Part shown: positions 7,326 to 14,582 of the stretch, one piece after another
Layout of the letters: the number at the start of each line of letters is the position of its first letter
How positions within the stretch are numbered: the first letter of the stretch is position 1
Source: a virus
Direction: 5' to 3' (one strand)
DNA length: 28,312 nucleotides
Virus record (IMG/VR): IMGVR_UViG_3300037010_004498
Location: 1-28,312 of that record
The notes under the pieces: model-generated
What the model was told of the DNA's origin: nothing
Databases searched by the model: none
Seen by the model: only the letters and a program-made list of their open reading frames with translations
Translations under genes and position numbers: made by a program

Positions 7326-8879
7326 TCAGTACCCCGGGCCTTGCTGGGAGACTTGGAAGAAGGCCTTGTTGTTGTGGCGCACGACTTCCCAGGTGACTTT
7401 CACCCCGAAGCCGTCGGCGAGGAGCGTGACGTCGACGCTCGCCTTCATGCGCTCGACGGCGTCCGGCGACGGGTCGAGGACCGGAGCGCCGTTGATGAAG
7501 GGGCCCACGAGGTCGTCAATCACGTCGGTCACCAGGCGCTTCATCGCGCTCGGCGTCTCGACGTTGGCGACCGGCTTGGTGCCCTTCTTTGGATCCGCCG
7601 CCACGAAGGGCTGCTTGACCGCGGCGTAGCGGCGCGCGAGCTCGCCCCACGCGTAGTGGATGCCGCTCGGGATGTGGCCCTCGCGGCACCGCGTGTCCTT
7701 GGTCGCGCTCGTGCCGGTCCACGAGTACGTCGTGATCTGGCGGACGATGTACGTTTGCCCCGACGGCGTGAAGGCGATTGATGACACGCCGTTGTTGAGG
7801 TCGGCGGCCTCCTCGGTGGTCGTGGGCCGGTCCGCGATCGAGTACGGCGCGGGCAGTTGGAACGGCGTGCTGTCGCTGTTCGTGTAGCCGCTGAGGTTCG
7901 CGCAGGGGTGGATCATCTCCTGGCTGCGCTTCACAGCGGCGCAGTGGGCGGCGACCATGCCAGCGTGCCAGTCGCTATTCTGAGCGCGGAAGAGCACGCC
8001 GTAGACGGTGTTGGCGCCGCTCGACGTGGCCACCGTCGTGCCGTTGGCCTGCGAGCCCAGCGTGGCCGCGATGACGATCTGGTCTTTGCCGTTGTCGGGC
8101 AAAGCGCCCTGGCGAATCATCTCGACGTACTCGCCGAGCATGTTGTCCGTGGCGGTGAGCGCGATGATCGAGGTGGCGGAGACCGCGTGGTAGTAGATCT
8201 CGACCTTGGAGAGCGCGGCGATCGCTGCCATCCAGTCGTCGGTCTGCGTCGAGACGGTGACCGCGCCCTTGGCGATCGTCGTGGCGATGGTGGCCGAGAA
8301 CGTGAGGCGAAGCGCCGTGCAGATCTGGTCGCCGATGACACCGAGGTTGGCCGCCGCGAAAGTGACCTTGTTGGTGTTGCCGCCGGTGCCTTGCGTCGCG
8401 ACGAAGGGGACAAACGGGTCCGAGGCCACCTTGGCGACGATAGCCGCGGCGATGGTCGCCGGGAGATCGCCCGTGGCCACGGGTACCGCCAAGCGCTCGC
8501 CGGCCCAGTCCACGAAGACGATCGAGTCGGCGTCGGCCGTGGTGGTGAGCGTAAAGACGACGGTGGCCGCGGCGCCGCTCTGCTCGGCGGGCGCGCAGAC
8601 GTAGAGCCTCACCGACGGGTCCACCGCGACATACTTCTTGTACATCCAGTAAAGCGTGGAGCGCTTGCCGCAGCGGACCTGCGCGTCCGCATCGTCGCGG
8701 ATGGGGCGCGCCATGTCGATGGTGTCGGTGGGCTCCGAGCCGGCGCTCGTCTTGAAGCCGACGAGGACGACGGGCCGTTGCGGCGAGCCGCCGGTGGAGG
8801 CGCCCTGAGCCCAGCGGAATTCACGCGCGATGCGCGGGATGGGGCTGCTCGACGGCAGCCCGGTGAGGTTGAATTCCAT
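7326..8879 (-). CDS. Contractile tail sheath protein, Mu gpL-like, 517 aa
   Basis: Start ATG at 8879 gives MEFNLTGLPSSSPIPRIARE, the typical opening of Mu-like sheath proteins (short strand, IPSS-type turn, proline-rich arm). The N-terminal domain continues with QRPVVLVGFKTSAG. The C-terminal part has the recognised sheath ending: a conserved segment RLVTDVIDDLVGPFINGAPVLD followed by VDVTLLADGFGVKVTWEV. About 500 residues is normal for the family. The sheath contracts around the tube during DNA injection, so its presence makes this phage a myovirus. It is followed immediately by the tube gene. Confidence 0.9.
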   Translation of the reverse strand: MEFNLTGLPSSSPIPRIAREFRWAQGASTGGSPQRPVVLVGFKTSAGSEPTDTIDMARPIRDDADAQVRCGKRSTLYWMYKKYVAVDPSVRLYVCAPAEQSGAAATVVFTLTTTADADSIVFVDWAGERLAVPVATGDLPATIAAAIVAKVASDPFVPFVATQGTGGNTNKVTFAAANLGVIGDQICTALRLTFSATIATTIAKGAVTVSTQTDDWMAAIAALSKVEIYYHAVSATSIIALTATDNMLGEYVEMIRQGALPDNGKDQIVIAATLGSQANGTTVATSSGANTVYGVLFRAQNSDWHAGMVAAHCAAVKRSQEMIHPCANLSGYTNSDSTPFQLPAPYSIADRPTTTEEAADLNNGVSSIAFTPSGQTYIVRQITTYSWTGTSATKDTRCREGHIPSGIHYAWGELARRYAAVKQPFVAADPKKGTKPVANVETPSAMKRLVTDVIDDLVGPFINGAPVLDPSPDAVERMKASVDVTLLADGFGVKVTWEVVRHNNKAFFQVSQQGPGY

Positions 8880-8882
8880 GGA

Positions 8883-9218
8883 TCAGCTCTCCGCGGCGGG
8901 GCGCGTGGTGGAGGAGGTGGGCTTGGCGACCGACTTGGCCGCGAAGATGACGCGCGCGGCGTCGTGGTTGAGCGCGACGCACTCGGCGACGAGGGTGAGC
9001 TGGCCGCGCTTGATCGCGCCGCGCAGGTCCGCGTGGTCGGCGATCACCTGCTTTTGCGGCTCGTAGTGGTCGAGCAGGTGCTCCGCGTCGGGGAGCGGAT
9101 CGCCGGTGCGGGGCGTCCAGCCGGCGAAGCGCGCGGGGTTGGCGCTGGGGTTGTGAGGATCGGTGACGGGGTGTCCCGCGATCCCCTCGACGTGGAGGAA
9201 GCGTTTCTTGGCGGCCAT
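8883..9218 (-). CDS. Small pre-sheath protein, possibly DUF2635/Mu gp38-like, 111 aa
   Basis: The gene ends three bases before the sheath gene. The product starts MAAKKRFLHVEGIAGHPVTD and contains HPVTDPHNP, a gap, and then DHADLRGAIKRGQLTLVAE. In Mu-like phages a small DUF2635 protein (gp38) precedes the sheath and has a comparable run of 'VxDP... V... Y/W-R-R... GdV'. The match here is loose, so the family is only a suggestion. Upstream is a GGAG-type ribosome site five bases before the ATG, and a short hairpin (9234-9253) in the 46-base gap. Confidence 0.7.
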   Translation of the reverse strand: MAAKKRFLHVEGIAGHPVTDPHNPSANPARFAGWTPRTGDPLPDAEHLLDHYEPQKQVIADHADLRGAIKRGQLTLVAECVALNHDAARVIFAAKSVAKPTSSTTRPAAES

Positions 9219-9233
9219 GGTGTCTCCGAGAGG

Positions 9234-9253
9234 CAGCGCCGAGAGGGGCGCTG
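9234..9253 (-). repeat. Hairpin in intergenic gap before the pre-sheath gene
   Basis: Perfect 7-bp inverted repeat cagcgcc / ggcgctg with a 6-base loop, in the 46-base gap before the 111-residue gene. There is no T-run after the stem on the minus strand, so it may be a weak terminator, a processing site or an RNA-stabilising stem. The sequence ccgagagg also occurs twice here. Confidence 0.4.
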
Positions 9254-9264
9254 GGGCGAACGAG

Positions 9265-9774
9265 CTACAGCAGGAGTCCTGAGCGCCGAGGCTCCCAGTC
9301 GATGCCGTTGAAGTAGAAGCGGGCGAACGACCGCACCGAGATCGGCAGCGTCGTCAGCAGTCCACCGCCGGTGCCACCGTTGGTGAGCGGCACCGTGAAC
9401 GCGCCAACGTCGAGGCGCACCACCTCGAGCGTGGCGCCAGCGCGGGCGTTGGTGGTCGACAGCGTGAGCGGCAGGTTGGCGACCAGCGTGGCCGCTGGGA
9501 TGGCCCGCCAGGCGCCATCGCCGACGGCCAATGTCGTTGTGGCTGCGGTGATGTCGGCGCCCTTGTCGGCGTCGTACACGCGCAGCCACGCGCCGCTGGA
9601 GTCGCTGCAGCTCAGGACCGTGCGGCCGTCGTCGACCAGCGTGGAGCCGACTGCAAAACGGAACGCCCACGGGAGATCGAGCGGCAGCGCGTACTCTTCG
9701 CCCACCGGCCCGGGCGACGAGCGGATGTTCGCCACGCTCGAGCGGACGGTGAGAGCTCGACGGGGAGTGGCCAT
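9265..9774 (-). CDS. Structural protein, possibly fibre- or neck-associated, 169 aa
   Basis: Start ATG at 9774 gives MATPRRALTVRSSVANIRSS. The protein is beta-rich, with hydrophobic strands, small residues and a D-x-G-x-T-V-L turn (DDGRTVLSCSDSSGAWLRVY). This resembles the small beta domains, ending in 'G-x-W-x-R-V', found in phage fibre and other virion proteins. The end is FYFNGIDWEPRRSGLLL. It lies between the neck genes and the sheath. I infer a virion role but cannot name the family. Confidence 0.65.
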   Translation of the reverse strand: MATPRRALTVRSSVANIRSSPGPVGEEYALPLDLPWAFRFAVGSTLVDDGRTVLSCSDSSGAWLRVYDADKGADITAATTTLAVGDGAWRAIPAATLVANLPLTLSTTNARAGATLEVVRLDVGAFTVPLTNGGTGGGLLTTLPISVRSFARFYFNGIDWEPRRSGLLL

Positions 9775-9780
9775 GGTGCT

Positions 9781-10590
9781 TTACGTGCCGGGCTGCTCGG
9801 AGCCGTCGGGCGCCGAGAGGATGCGCGTCATGAGGGGCAGCGCGTCGGGGAGGTCGCCGTCGCCGGGGACCGAGATGGTGGCGGTGAAGCCCTGGGTGAC
9901 GTCCTCGGGGTCCCGCAGTTGGCGCTGGCCGATGGCCTCCCACGCGGAGAACCCACCAAGGAGCGTCGGGTAGGCGTGGAGGACGTGGCCCTCGGAGCCG
10001 CGGCCGAGCGCCTCGGACTGCCCGGGGATCGGGGCCATCATGCCCTCTTCGCCGCCGTCGTACAGCAGGCCAAAGCCGGCCAGCCCAAGCGAGATGTCGA
10101 TTGGCGTGCCCAGCGGCGCGCCGTTGTAGCCGTAGGCCGGGTGATAGCCGTTGCTCGCGGCGTCGTGGAACGCGGCGTCGACCGTGGTGCGGAGGCCGAA
10201 TCGGTCCTCGAGCGCGCCGGGGAGGACGAGCTCGTCGAAGACGTAGAGGACGCCCACGTCGACGCGCCGAGCGTCGGTGAGCATCGAGAGCTGCTCGCGT
10301 CGGCCCTTGCCGCGGCGCCAGACGTAGAGGGCGGGGAAGGGCGGCCCCGCGCCGTCCTGGTGGCCGCGGACGAAGTAGGCGGCCGGGTCCCAGGGGAAGC
10401 GGTTCTTGACCGGCACCGCGACGGGGCTCGTGCCGTGGAGATTGGCTAGCTTCGCGCTCAGCGCGTCGTTGAGGCAGAAGGCCAGGTAGTCGAGCAGGCC
10501 GGTGACCAGCGGATCGGGGATCGCGGTGTTCGTCGTGCCGGCGTTGGCCGGGAGGACGATCGAGCCGACGTTGACGGTGGCCGTGGTCAT
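9781..10590 (-). CDS. Neck or tail terminator-region protein, 269 aa
   Basis: ATG at 10590 shares its A with the stop of the previous gene (TGATG overlap). The protein begins MTTATVNVGSIVLPANAGTT. It contains a hydrophobic segment with ALYVWRRGKGRREQLSMLTD, then DVGVLYVFDELVLPG, and ends in a beta segment TATISVPGDGDLPDALPLMT. The 'D-A-R-R-V-D-V-G-V-L-Y-V' type strand and its place just before the sheath module resemble tail-terminator proteins that cap the tail at the neck. The family call is inference; a structural comparison would settle it. Confidence 0.65.
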   Translation of the reverse strand: MTTATVNVGSIVLPANAGTTNTAIPDPLVTGLLDYLAFCLNDALSAKLANLHGTSPVAVPVKNRFPWDPAAYFVRGHQDGAGPPFPALYVWRRGKGRREQLSMLTDARRVDVGVLYVFDELVLPGALEDRFGLRTTVDAAFHDAASNGYHPAYGYNGAPLGTPIDISLGLAGFGLLYDGGEEGMMAPIPGQSEALGRGSEGHVLHAYPTLLGGFSAWEAIGQRQLRDPEDVTQGFTATISVPGDGDLPDALPLMTRILSAPDGSEQPGT

Positions 10591-11018
10591 CAGAAGGGCA
10601 CGAGGCGGTTGAGGGCCTGGAGCTCGAGCGTGTAGTGGAGCGCAGAGGTGTTGGAGATCTTGAGCAGCTTGTAGGGCCGCTCGATGCCGTCGGGACCGAG
10701 GAGGATATGCACCGACTCGACGCCGGCTGAGTCAGCGGGGTTGAGCTGCGCCAGCGTGTAGCCGCCTGCGGGCGGGCCGGGGTACGCTGGGGTGATGGGG
10801 CCGACGGTCATCGACGCGTCGCCGGCGGTGGCACGCACGTGGGGGACCGGGAGGATCTCGAGGTCCGTGACGATGGCCGTGCCGGTCTGGATCCGGCCCG
10901 TCGACCAGGTGCGCGTGCGGATGATGACGCGGGTGGGGCGCACGTCGATCGTCACGTCGGACGGCATGGCCCGGAGTTCGTCGGCGAGCTGCCGGAAGTC
11001 ATCTCTCCAGCTGCTCAC
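10590..11018 (-). CDS. Head-tail connector/neck protein, 142 aa
   Basis: The start is GTG at 11018, inside the previous stop (GTGA). The first residues are MSSWRDDFRQLADELRAMPS, a helix followed by an all-beta region (DVTIDVRPTRVIIRTRTWST, then TAIVTDLEILPVPHV) and a final strand pair YTLELQALNRLVPF. Helix plus beta-barrel in a roughly 140-residue protein between the head and tail modules fits a neck or stopper protein. No family is recognised by sequence alone. Confidence 0.65.
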   Translation of the reverse strand: MSSWRDDFRQLADELRAMPSDVTIDVRPTRVIIRTRTWSTGRIQTGTAIVTDLEILPVPHVRATAGDASMTVGPITPAYPGPPAGGYTLAQLNPADSAGVESVHILLGPDGIERPYKLLKISNTSALHYTLELQALNRLVPF

Positions 11019-11425
11019 AGGAAGTAGTCGCCGCAGACGGACATGCCGCGCACGTTCGGCGGCGAGGACGAATAGACGTCGTGGACCGGGCCGCGCATGC
11101 CCAGCGTGGAGCAAAGGCGGCCCACGAGGATGCGCCCCTCTTGCCGCAGCGCAGCCGTGCCGCGGACGGCGTCGACGGTGAGCTCGTCGACCTTCACCGC
11201 GTGGAACTTGGTGAGCAGGTTGACGCGCGCGGCGTCGATTTGTTGGAGCGTGGTGAGGATGCTTTTCACCAGCGTCTCGGTGCTGGAGTCGGGCCGCGAG
11301 CCTCCGTCGGCGACCGACTGCGAGGCCGAGATCGCGTTCTCCAGCGCGGGCCAGAGCGAGGCGAAAATCGCCGACGCGCCCACGTAGAGACGGATCTGGA
11401 CGCGGTCGGCTTCGACGAAGGCCAT
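11015..11425 (-). CDS. Head-tail connector-like helical protein, 136 aa
   Basis: ATG 11425 gives MAFVEADRVQIRLYVGASAI. The sequence is mostly helical with a repeated pattern typical of small phage adaptor-like proteins: an N-terminal 'EADRVQIRLYVG' helix, a middle VKSILTTLQQIDAARVNLL helix, then LRQEGRILVGRLCSTLGM near the end. Proteins of this type, about 130-150 aa, are common between the capsid gene and the tail genes in GC-rich phages, but their exact role is not known to me. Its neighbours support a neck or connector function. Confidence 0.7.
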   Translation of the reverse strand: MAFVEADRVQIRLYVGASAIFASLWPALENAISASQSVADGGSRPDSSTETLVKSILTTLQQIDAARVNLLTKFHAVKVDELTVDAVRGTAALRQEGRILVGRLCSTLGMRGPVHDVYSSSPPNVRGMSVCGDYFL

Positions 11426-11431
11426 GGTGCT

Positions 11432-11962
11432 CTACTTCTTCGGCTTGGCGTCGGCGGCGGGCGCCGGTGCGTCGGGGGCGCCCTGGATGCTGGCGCGCAG
11501 CTTGGTGAGCTCGGCCTCGAGGTCGGCGGCCCTCGCCTTGGCGGCGGCGAGATCGTCGGCGTTCTTCTTGGCGATCGCCTCCGCGTTTTCGATGCGGGTG
11601 AGCAGGCGATCGCGCCGCTCGTCGTGGTCGCGCTCGAGGCTCTCCATCTCGCGCCGCATCTCCTCCATCTCGTTGCCGCGCTGAGCCGCGGCCTCGCGCG
11701 CCTCGGCGAGGCCAAGCGTGGAGGTGACCGGCAACGCCTCCTTGCCGACCTTGACCAGCTGCGGAGCCATGCCGCCAACGACGACGTCGTTGTGCACTTG
11801 GTGGATAGCGCTGTCGTACTCGCCGGAAAGGATGACCTCTTCCCCGGGCTCGATGGTCACCTTGTGGCGCTTCACGCCGCGGTCGCGGTGGAAGCTGAGG
11901 GTGACCGCCTTGTCCGTCGGGTTCTTCCAGCGGGTGGTGTGTTCGTTGTCGTCGTCGCGCAT
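11432..11962 (-). CDS. Coiled-coil protein of unknown function, 176 aa
   Basis: Start ATG 11962 has an AGGA ribosome site five bases upstream. Residues 1-65 look like a small beta domain (NPTDKAVTLSFHRDRGVKRH, TIEPGEEVILSGEYDSAIHQ). Residues about 85-155 form a strong coiled coil rich in Glu, Arg and Ala (EMEEMRREMESLERDHDERR). The tail is Ala/Pro/Lys-rich and disordered. The position after the capsid genes suggests a virion component, such as a head fibre or a connector-associated protein. This is inference; no family is recognised. Confidence 0.7.
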   Translation of the reverse strand: MRDDDNEHTTRWKNPTDKAVTLSFHRDRGVKRHKVTIEPGEEVILSGEYDSAIHQVHNDVVVGGMAPQLVKVGKEALPVTSTLGLAEAREAAAQRGNEMEEMRREMESLERDHDERRDRLLTRIENAEAIAKKNADDLAAAKARAADLEAELTKLRASIQGAPDAPAPAADAKPKK

Positions 11963-11990
11963 GGGATCCTTGAAGCTGTGGAGGGAAGCG

Positions 11991-12010
11991 CGGGGCGCTT
12001 CGGCGCCCCG
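11991..12010 (-). repeat. 8-bp-stem hairpin between head genes
   Basis: Perfect inverted repeat cggggcgc-ttcg-gcgccccg (plus strand) lies in the 55-base gap before the coiled-coil gene. On the transcribed minus strand the loop is CGAA. The stem is followed by CTTCCCTCC and no uracil run. It could attenuate transcription after the abundant capsid proteins, or stabilise the RNA. Confidence 0.5.
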
Positions 12011-12017
12011 GCTGGTG

Positions 12018-12566
12018 TCAGGCCGCGACGAGCGAGATCCCGAAGCCCGCCGGCGCGCTGGCCATGTGGGCGACGATCTTCGGCTTCGCCGCGTTGGCGA
12101 GGGTGATCAGCGTCGGCAGGTCGCTCGCGTTCGTGGTCGCGAACGTGTTGGTGCCGTCGTTGTTGAAGTGCACGCCGCTCTGCGCACAGTGCGTATTGTA
12201 GACGCTCTTGCACAGGTTCATCAGCGTGATGCCCGTCGCGAGGTCCGTGGCCACGACGCCAGCCGCGAGGGCCGCCACCGCGGTGGGGTCGGCCGCGAGG
12301 TGCACGCTGGTCGACTCCGCGAAGTGCTGCGTGAGCACCGCGAAGATCTGGTTGACCATCGCGAGCGACGTGGGGAGGTCCGCGGCCGTGGCGGCCGTGA
12401 TCGTCGTCGAGGTCACCGTCGGCAGCGACGGGTCATTCGCGTTCGTCGTCTGCACCTGGCCCGAGTGGAACCGAGCGCCGACGACGGTGAGGTCGCGTCG
12501 GAGCGCGTTGATGGCGAGGGCGGCCGCCGCTGCGACGCGGTTGCCGTCCTTTCGAATGGTCATCAT
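12018..12566 (-). CDS. Probable capsid decoration/accessory protein with internal repeats, 182 aa
   Basis: The gene directly follows the major capsid gene, where decoration proteins usually lie. Two ATGs occur in tandem (12566 and 12563); the first is closer to the GGAG ribosome site. Three similar units are visible: about 58-90 (A-A-D-L-P-T-S-L-A-M-V-N ... S-V-H-L), 104-133 (A-T-D-L-A-T-G-I-T-L-M-N ... G-V-H-F) and 142-168 (A-S-D-L-P-T-L-I-T-L-A-N ... V-A-H-M). Each looks like a helix with a conserved Asp-Leu and a histidine near the end. The ribosome site pairs with the end of the capsid gene, suggesting translation coupled to it. Decoration is inferred. Confidence 0.65.
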   Translation of the reverse strand: MMTIRKDGNRVAAAAALAINALRRDLTVVGARFHSGQVQTTNANDPSLPTVTSTTITAATAADLPTSLAMVNQIFAVLTQHFAESTSVHLAADPTAVAALAAGVVATDLATGITLMNLCKSVYNTHCAQSGVHFNNDGTNTFATTNASDLPTLITLANAAKPKIVAHMASAPAGFGISLVAA

Positions 12567-12573
12567 AGAGGGG

Positions 12574-12609
12574 TGATCTCCTGGGGGCTTTGAGGCGGTG
12601 GGGAGATCA
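12574..12609 (-). promoter_or_regulatory. Inverted repeat pairing capsid stop codon with next gene's ribosome site
   Basis: On the minus strand TGATCTCC (12609-12602, starting with the capsid TGA stop) is perfectly complementary to GGAGATCA (12581-12574), which contains the GGAG site for the next gene. The loop is 20 bases. Ribosomes ending capsid translation would melt the stem and free the site. This is a likely translational coupling element (inference). Confidence 0.5.
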
Positions 12610-13647
12610 GCTCTCGTCGATGTCGTTGAGCTGGCCGAAGGCATTGGCCCGGCGCACGCGCAGCTGGAGCTTGATGCTCACCTGCATGAGGACGGCGTCG
12701 CCGACCTTGGGCAGGGGCGTCACGACGGCGACCAGCGGCAGGGGCGTCGAGGTGCCGCCGTCGCTGCTCTTGAGCGCCATGTCCATCTGGCGGATGTAGT
12801 TCGCCATCGAGCGGTGCGGCAGCTGCACGAGGTCGAGGTAACCCGTGTTGAGCCAGAGCATCTTGCCGGCGACGGCGTCGGCGTCGCGCACGACGGGCGC
12901 GGTGCCGTAGTCGAACTCGCTCGTGCCACCGCTGTAGGTGAGCGGCGCGCGGCCGTCGGTGACGACGCGGCGGCTCTGCTCGAAGAGCCCCTTGTACTTC
13001 CGGCGCGTGGCCGGCGTGCACACGATGGCGTTCGGCTTGAGCCGCGAGGCCGTGTAGATGTTGGCCTCCATCTGGTCCATCAGGTCGGCCGTGATCGCGC
13101 GCGAGACGGCGCCATTGGCGAGGACGTTGCCCTTCCACTCGGTGTACGTGCTGCGCGAGATACCGGCGTAGGTGCCGGTGTTGTCCGTCGCGCCGCCGAG
13201 CAGGCCGATGATGTTCGGGTTGCCGCTGCCGTCGGTGCCCGTGCCCGAGATGACGTCCTGGTTGATGAGCTGGGCGAGCTTGGTGAACGCGCCCTCCATG
13301 CGCTCACCGAAGATATCCATCACCGCTTCTTCGACGCCGATGGTCGACGCGGCCGCGTCGATCTCCGTATCGGAGATCGAGAACGCAGCGCGGTAGAGAC
13401 CCCAGGGGATCGTCGCGCCCGTCATCGGGTCGTACGAGTATTCGCCCGCGCCGACCGCGGCGCCGTCGGCGTGCGCGGCGGCGGTCTGGCCCGAGAACTC
13501 GACGTCCCAGGAGAGGTTCTTGCCGTTCCCGCGGGTGACGGGGATCAGCTTGAGGGTTTCGGTCGTGCGCGCGTACTGGCGCGCGAATCCGGTGGCGTAC
13601 GTCTGCGAGAGTGCGCCCGCGAGGTTGGTGAGAAGCTCGGCTGCCAT
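12607..13647 (-). CDS. Major capsid protein, HK97 fold likely, 346 aa
   Basis: The 346-residue product follows the scaffold gene. It begins MAAELLTNLAGALSQTYATG, then has a segment rich in strands and glycine (GKNLSWDVEFSGQTAAAHAD) and AIPWG-type turns. Next come an E-loop-like and spine-helix-like region (FGERMEGAFTKLAQLINQDV), NPNIIGLLGG, and a P-domain-like stretch (MEANIYTASRLKPNAIVCTP). The ending VSIKLQLRVRRANAFGQLND resembles the last strands of HK97-type capsids. The call rests on this pattern plus position. A GAGG site lies five bases before the start. A 5-bp hairpin and a ctcgcgag palindrome sit in the upstream gap. Confidence 0.85.
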   Translation of the reverse strand: MAAELLTNLAGALSQTYATGFARQYARTTETLKLIPVTRGNGKNLSWDVEFSGQTAAAHADGAAVGAGEYSYDPMTGATIPWGLYRAAFSISDTEIDAAASTIGVEEAVMDIFGERMEGAFTKLAQLINQDVISGTGTDGSGNPNIIGLLGGATDNTGTYAGISRSTYTEWKGNVLANGAVSRAITADLMDQMEANIYTASRLKPNAIVCTPATRRKYKGLFEQSRRVVTDGRAPLTYSGGTSEFDYGTAPVVRDADAVAGKMLWLNTGYLDLVQLPHRSMANYIRQMDMALKSSDGGTSTPLPLVAVVTPLPKVGDAVLMQVSIKLQLRVRRANAFGQLNDIDES

Positions 13648-13698
13648 GATGGCCTCGTATGTGAGTGGTTGCGGTCAACCTCGCGAGCGCGGGAGGCG

Positions 13699-14472
13699 CT
13701 ACTCGCTATCGCCGTTGAGGAGATTCCGGACGGCGGCGCGGAGTGGAGCGCGAGGATCATTCTTGTCCGGGGGAGCGGCGCCGCGGCCGTTGGGGCCGCC
13801 GCCGGATCCACCGGGGTTCTGCGCAGGCAGGAAGACTTTGCCGTCTCCGGTGCGCAGGAAGCTTTTCAGGCCGGCGTCGAGGGAGACCTCGTTGACGTCG
13901 CCGTCGCGGTACACGATGGCGTCGCCCTTACCGTCGTCGGAGTAGCCGACGAGTTGCTCGGCGGAGATGAGGTGTCCGACGGCCAGCTTGATGCGGTCGG
14001 CGGGGACACCATGCTTGGCGAGCTGCTCGCTGAGCGTCGCGCGGAGCGAGGCTGCGCGGTTCTTCGCGCGCTCTTGCGCGGTGGAGGCCTCAGCGTCGGC
14101 CGTCTTCTTCTTGAGCGCGGAGATCTCCGCCTGGCTCGCCTTCCACTCGGGGCTGTCCTCGAGCTTGAAGGTGGGCTGAGCGGGGTCTTTGCCCTTGTCC
14201 GGGGCGGACGGCTTGAGCCCTTCGAGGAGCTTACCGAACTCGTCGAACTTCGAACCGAATGCGGTGGTGAGCCCGTTCTGGAGCTCGCCGAAGCGGCCGT
14301 CGATCTTGACGCCGAACTCCTTGAGCCGGCCTCCGATGGCCGCGTTGAGACGCTGATTGAACTGCTCTTCGCTGTCGAAAGAGAAGCCTTTGGCTCCGCC
14401 CTCGCTCGACGCTCCGGATGCGCCGCCCTGTCCGGTCTGAGGAGCCGGATTACCCTGCGACTCGGTGGACAT
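13699..14472 (-). CDS. Capsid scaffold protein, 257 aa
   Basis: The true start is ATG 14472, four bases after a perfect AAGGAGG; the frame open further upstream is not needed. The N-terminus is Gly/Ser/Gln-rich (residues 1-30). A central region of charged heptads follows, from EEQFNQRLNAAIGGRLKEFG to EISALKKKTADAEASTAQER, then an acidic-basic C-terminal part. Residues about 195-215 contain a conserved-looking 'DGKGDAIVYRDGDVNEVSLD' segment, and the end is PLRAAVRNLLNGDSE. Helical composition, no cysteine, and position before the capsid fit a scaffolding protein that templates prohead assembly. No protease motif was seen. Confidence 0.8.
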   Translation of the reverse strand: MSTESQGNPAPQTGQGGASGASSEGGAKGFSFDSEEQFNQRLNAAIGGRLKEFGVKIDGRFGELQNGLTTAFGSKFDEFGKLLEGLKPSAPDKGKDPAQPTFKLEDSPEWKASQAEISALKKKTADAEASTAQERAKNRAASLRATLSEQLAKHGVPADRIKLAVGHLISAEQLVGYSDDGKGDAIVYRDGDVNEVSLDAGLKSFLRTGDGKVFLPAQNPGGSGGGPNGRGAAPPDKNDPRAPLRAAVRNLLNGDSE

Positions 14473-14476
14473 ACGT

Positions 14477-14483
14477 CCTCCTT
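14477..14483 (-). promoter_or_regulatory. Strong ribosome binding site for the scaffold gene
   Basis: AAGGAGG on the minus strand, four bases before ATG 14472. It is the best Shine-Dalgarno match in the window and decides the scaffold start. It suggests high expression, as expected for scaffold. Confidence 0.85.
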
Positions 14484-14524
14484 GCTCGCCGTCACCGAGA
14501 GTCGTGCCCGGTGTGGCGTTGTGG

Positions 14525-14543
14525 GGCCGGTAAAGGCCGGTAA
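14525..14543 (-). repeat. 9-bp direct repeat, 10-bp period, upstream of the scaffold gene
   Basis: ggccggtaa occurs at 14525-14533 and 14535-14543, so the copies recur at one helical turn. They lie in the 110-base gap between the minor head gene and scaffold, the largest gap in the late operon. A protein-binding site or part of a late promoter is possible; I cannot identify -10/-35 boxes. Confidence 0.35.
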
Positions 14544-14552
14544 TGCGAGAGG

Positions 14553-14574
14553 CGCTCTGCGGTGAGGCAGAGCG
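14553..14574 (-). terminator. Hairpin after the minor head gene (weak terminator-like)
   Basis: Perfect 8-bp stem cgctctgc-ggtgag-gcagagcg lies 9 bases after the stop of the minor head gene. It lacks a uracil run, so it may slow transcription or protect the downstream scaffold/capsid message rather than terminate fully. Confidence 0.4.
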
Positions 14575-14582
14575 AGGTAGTT

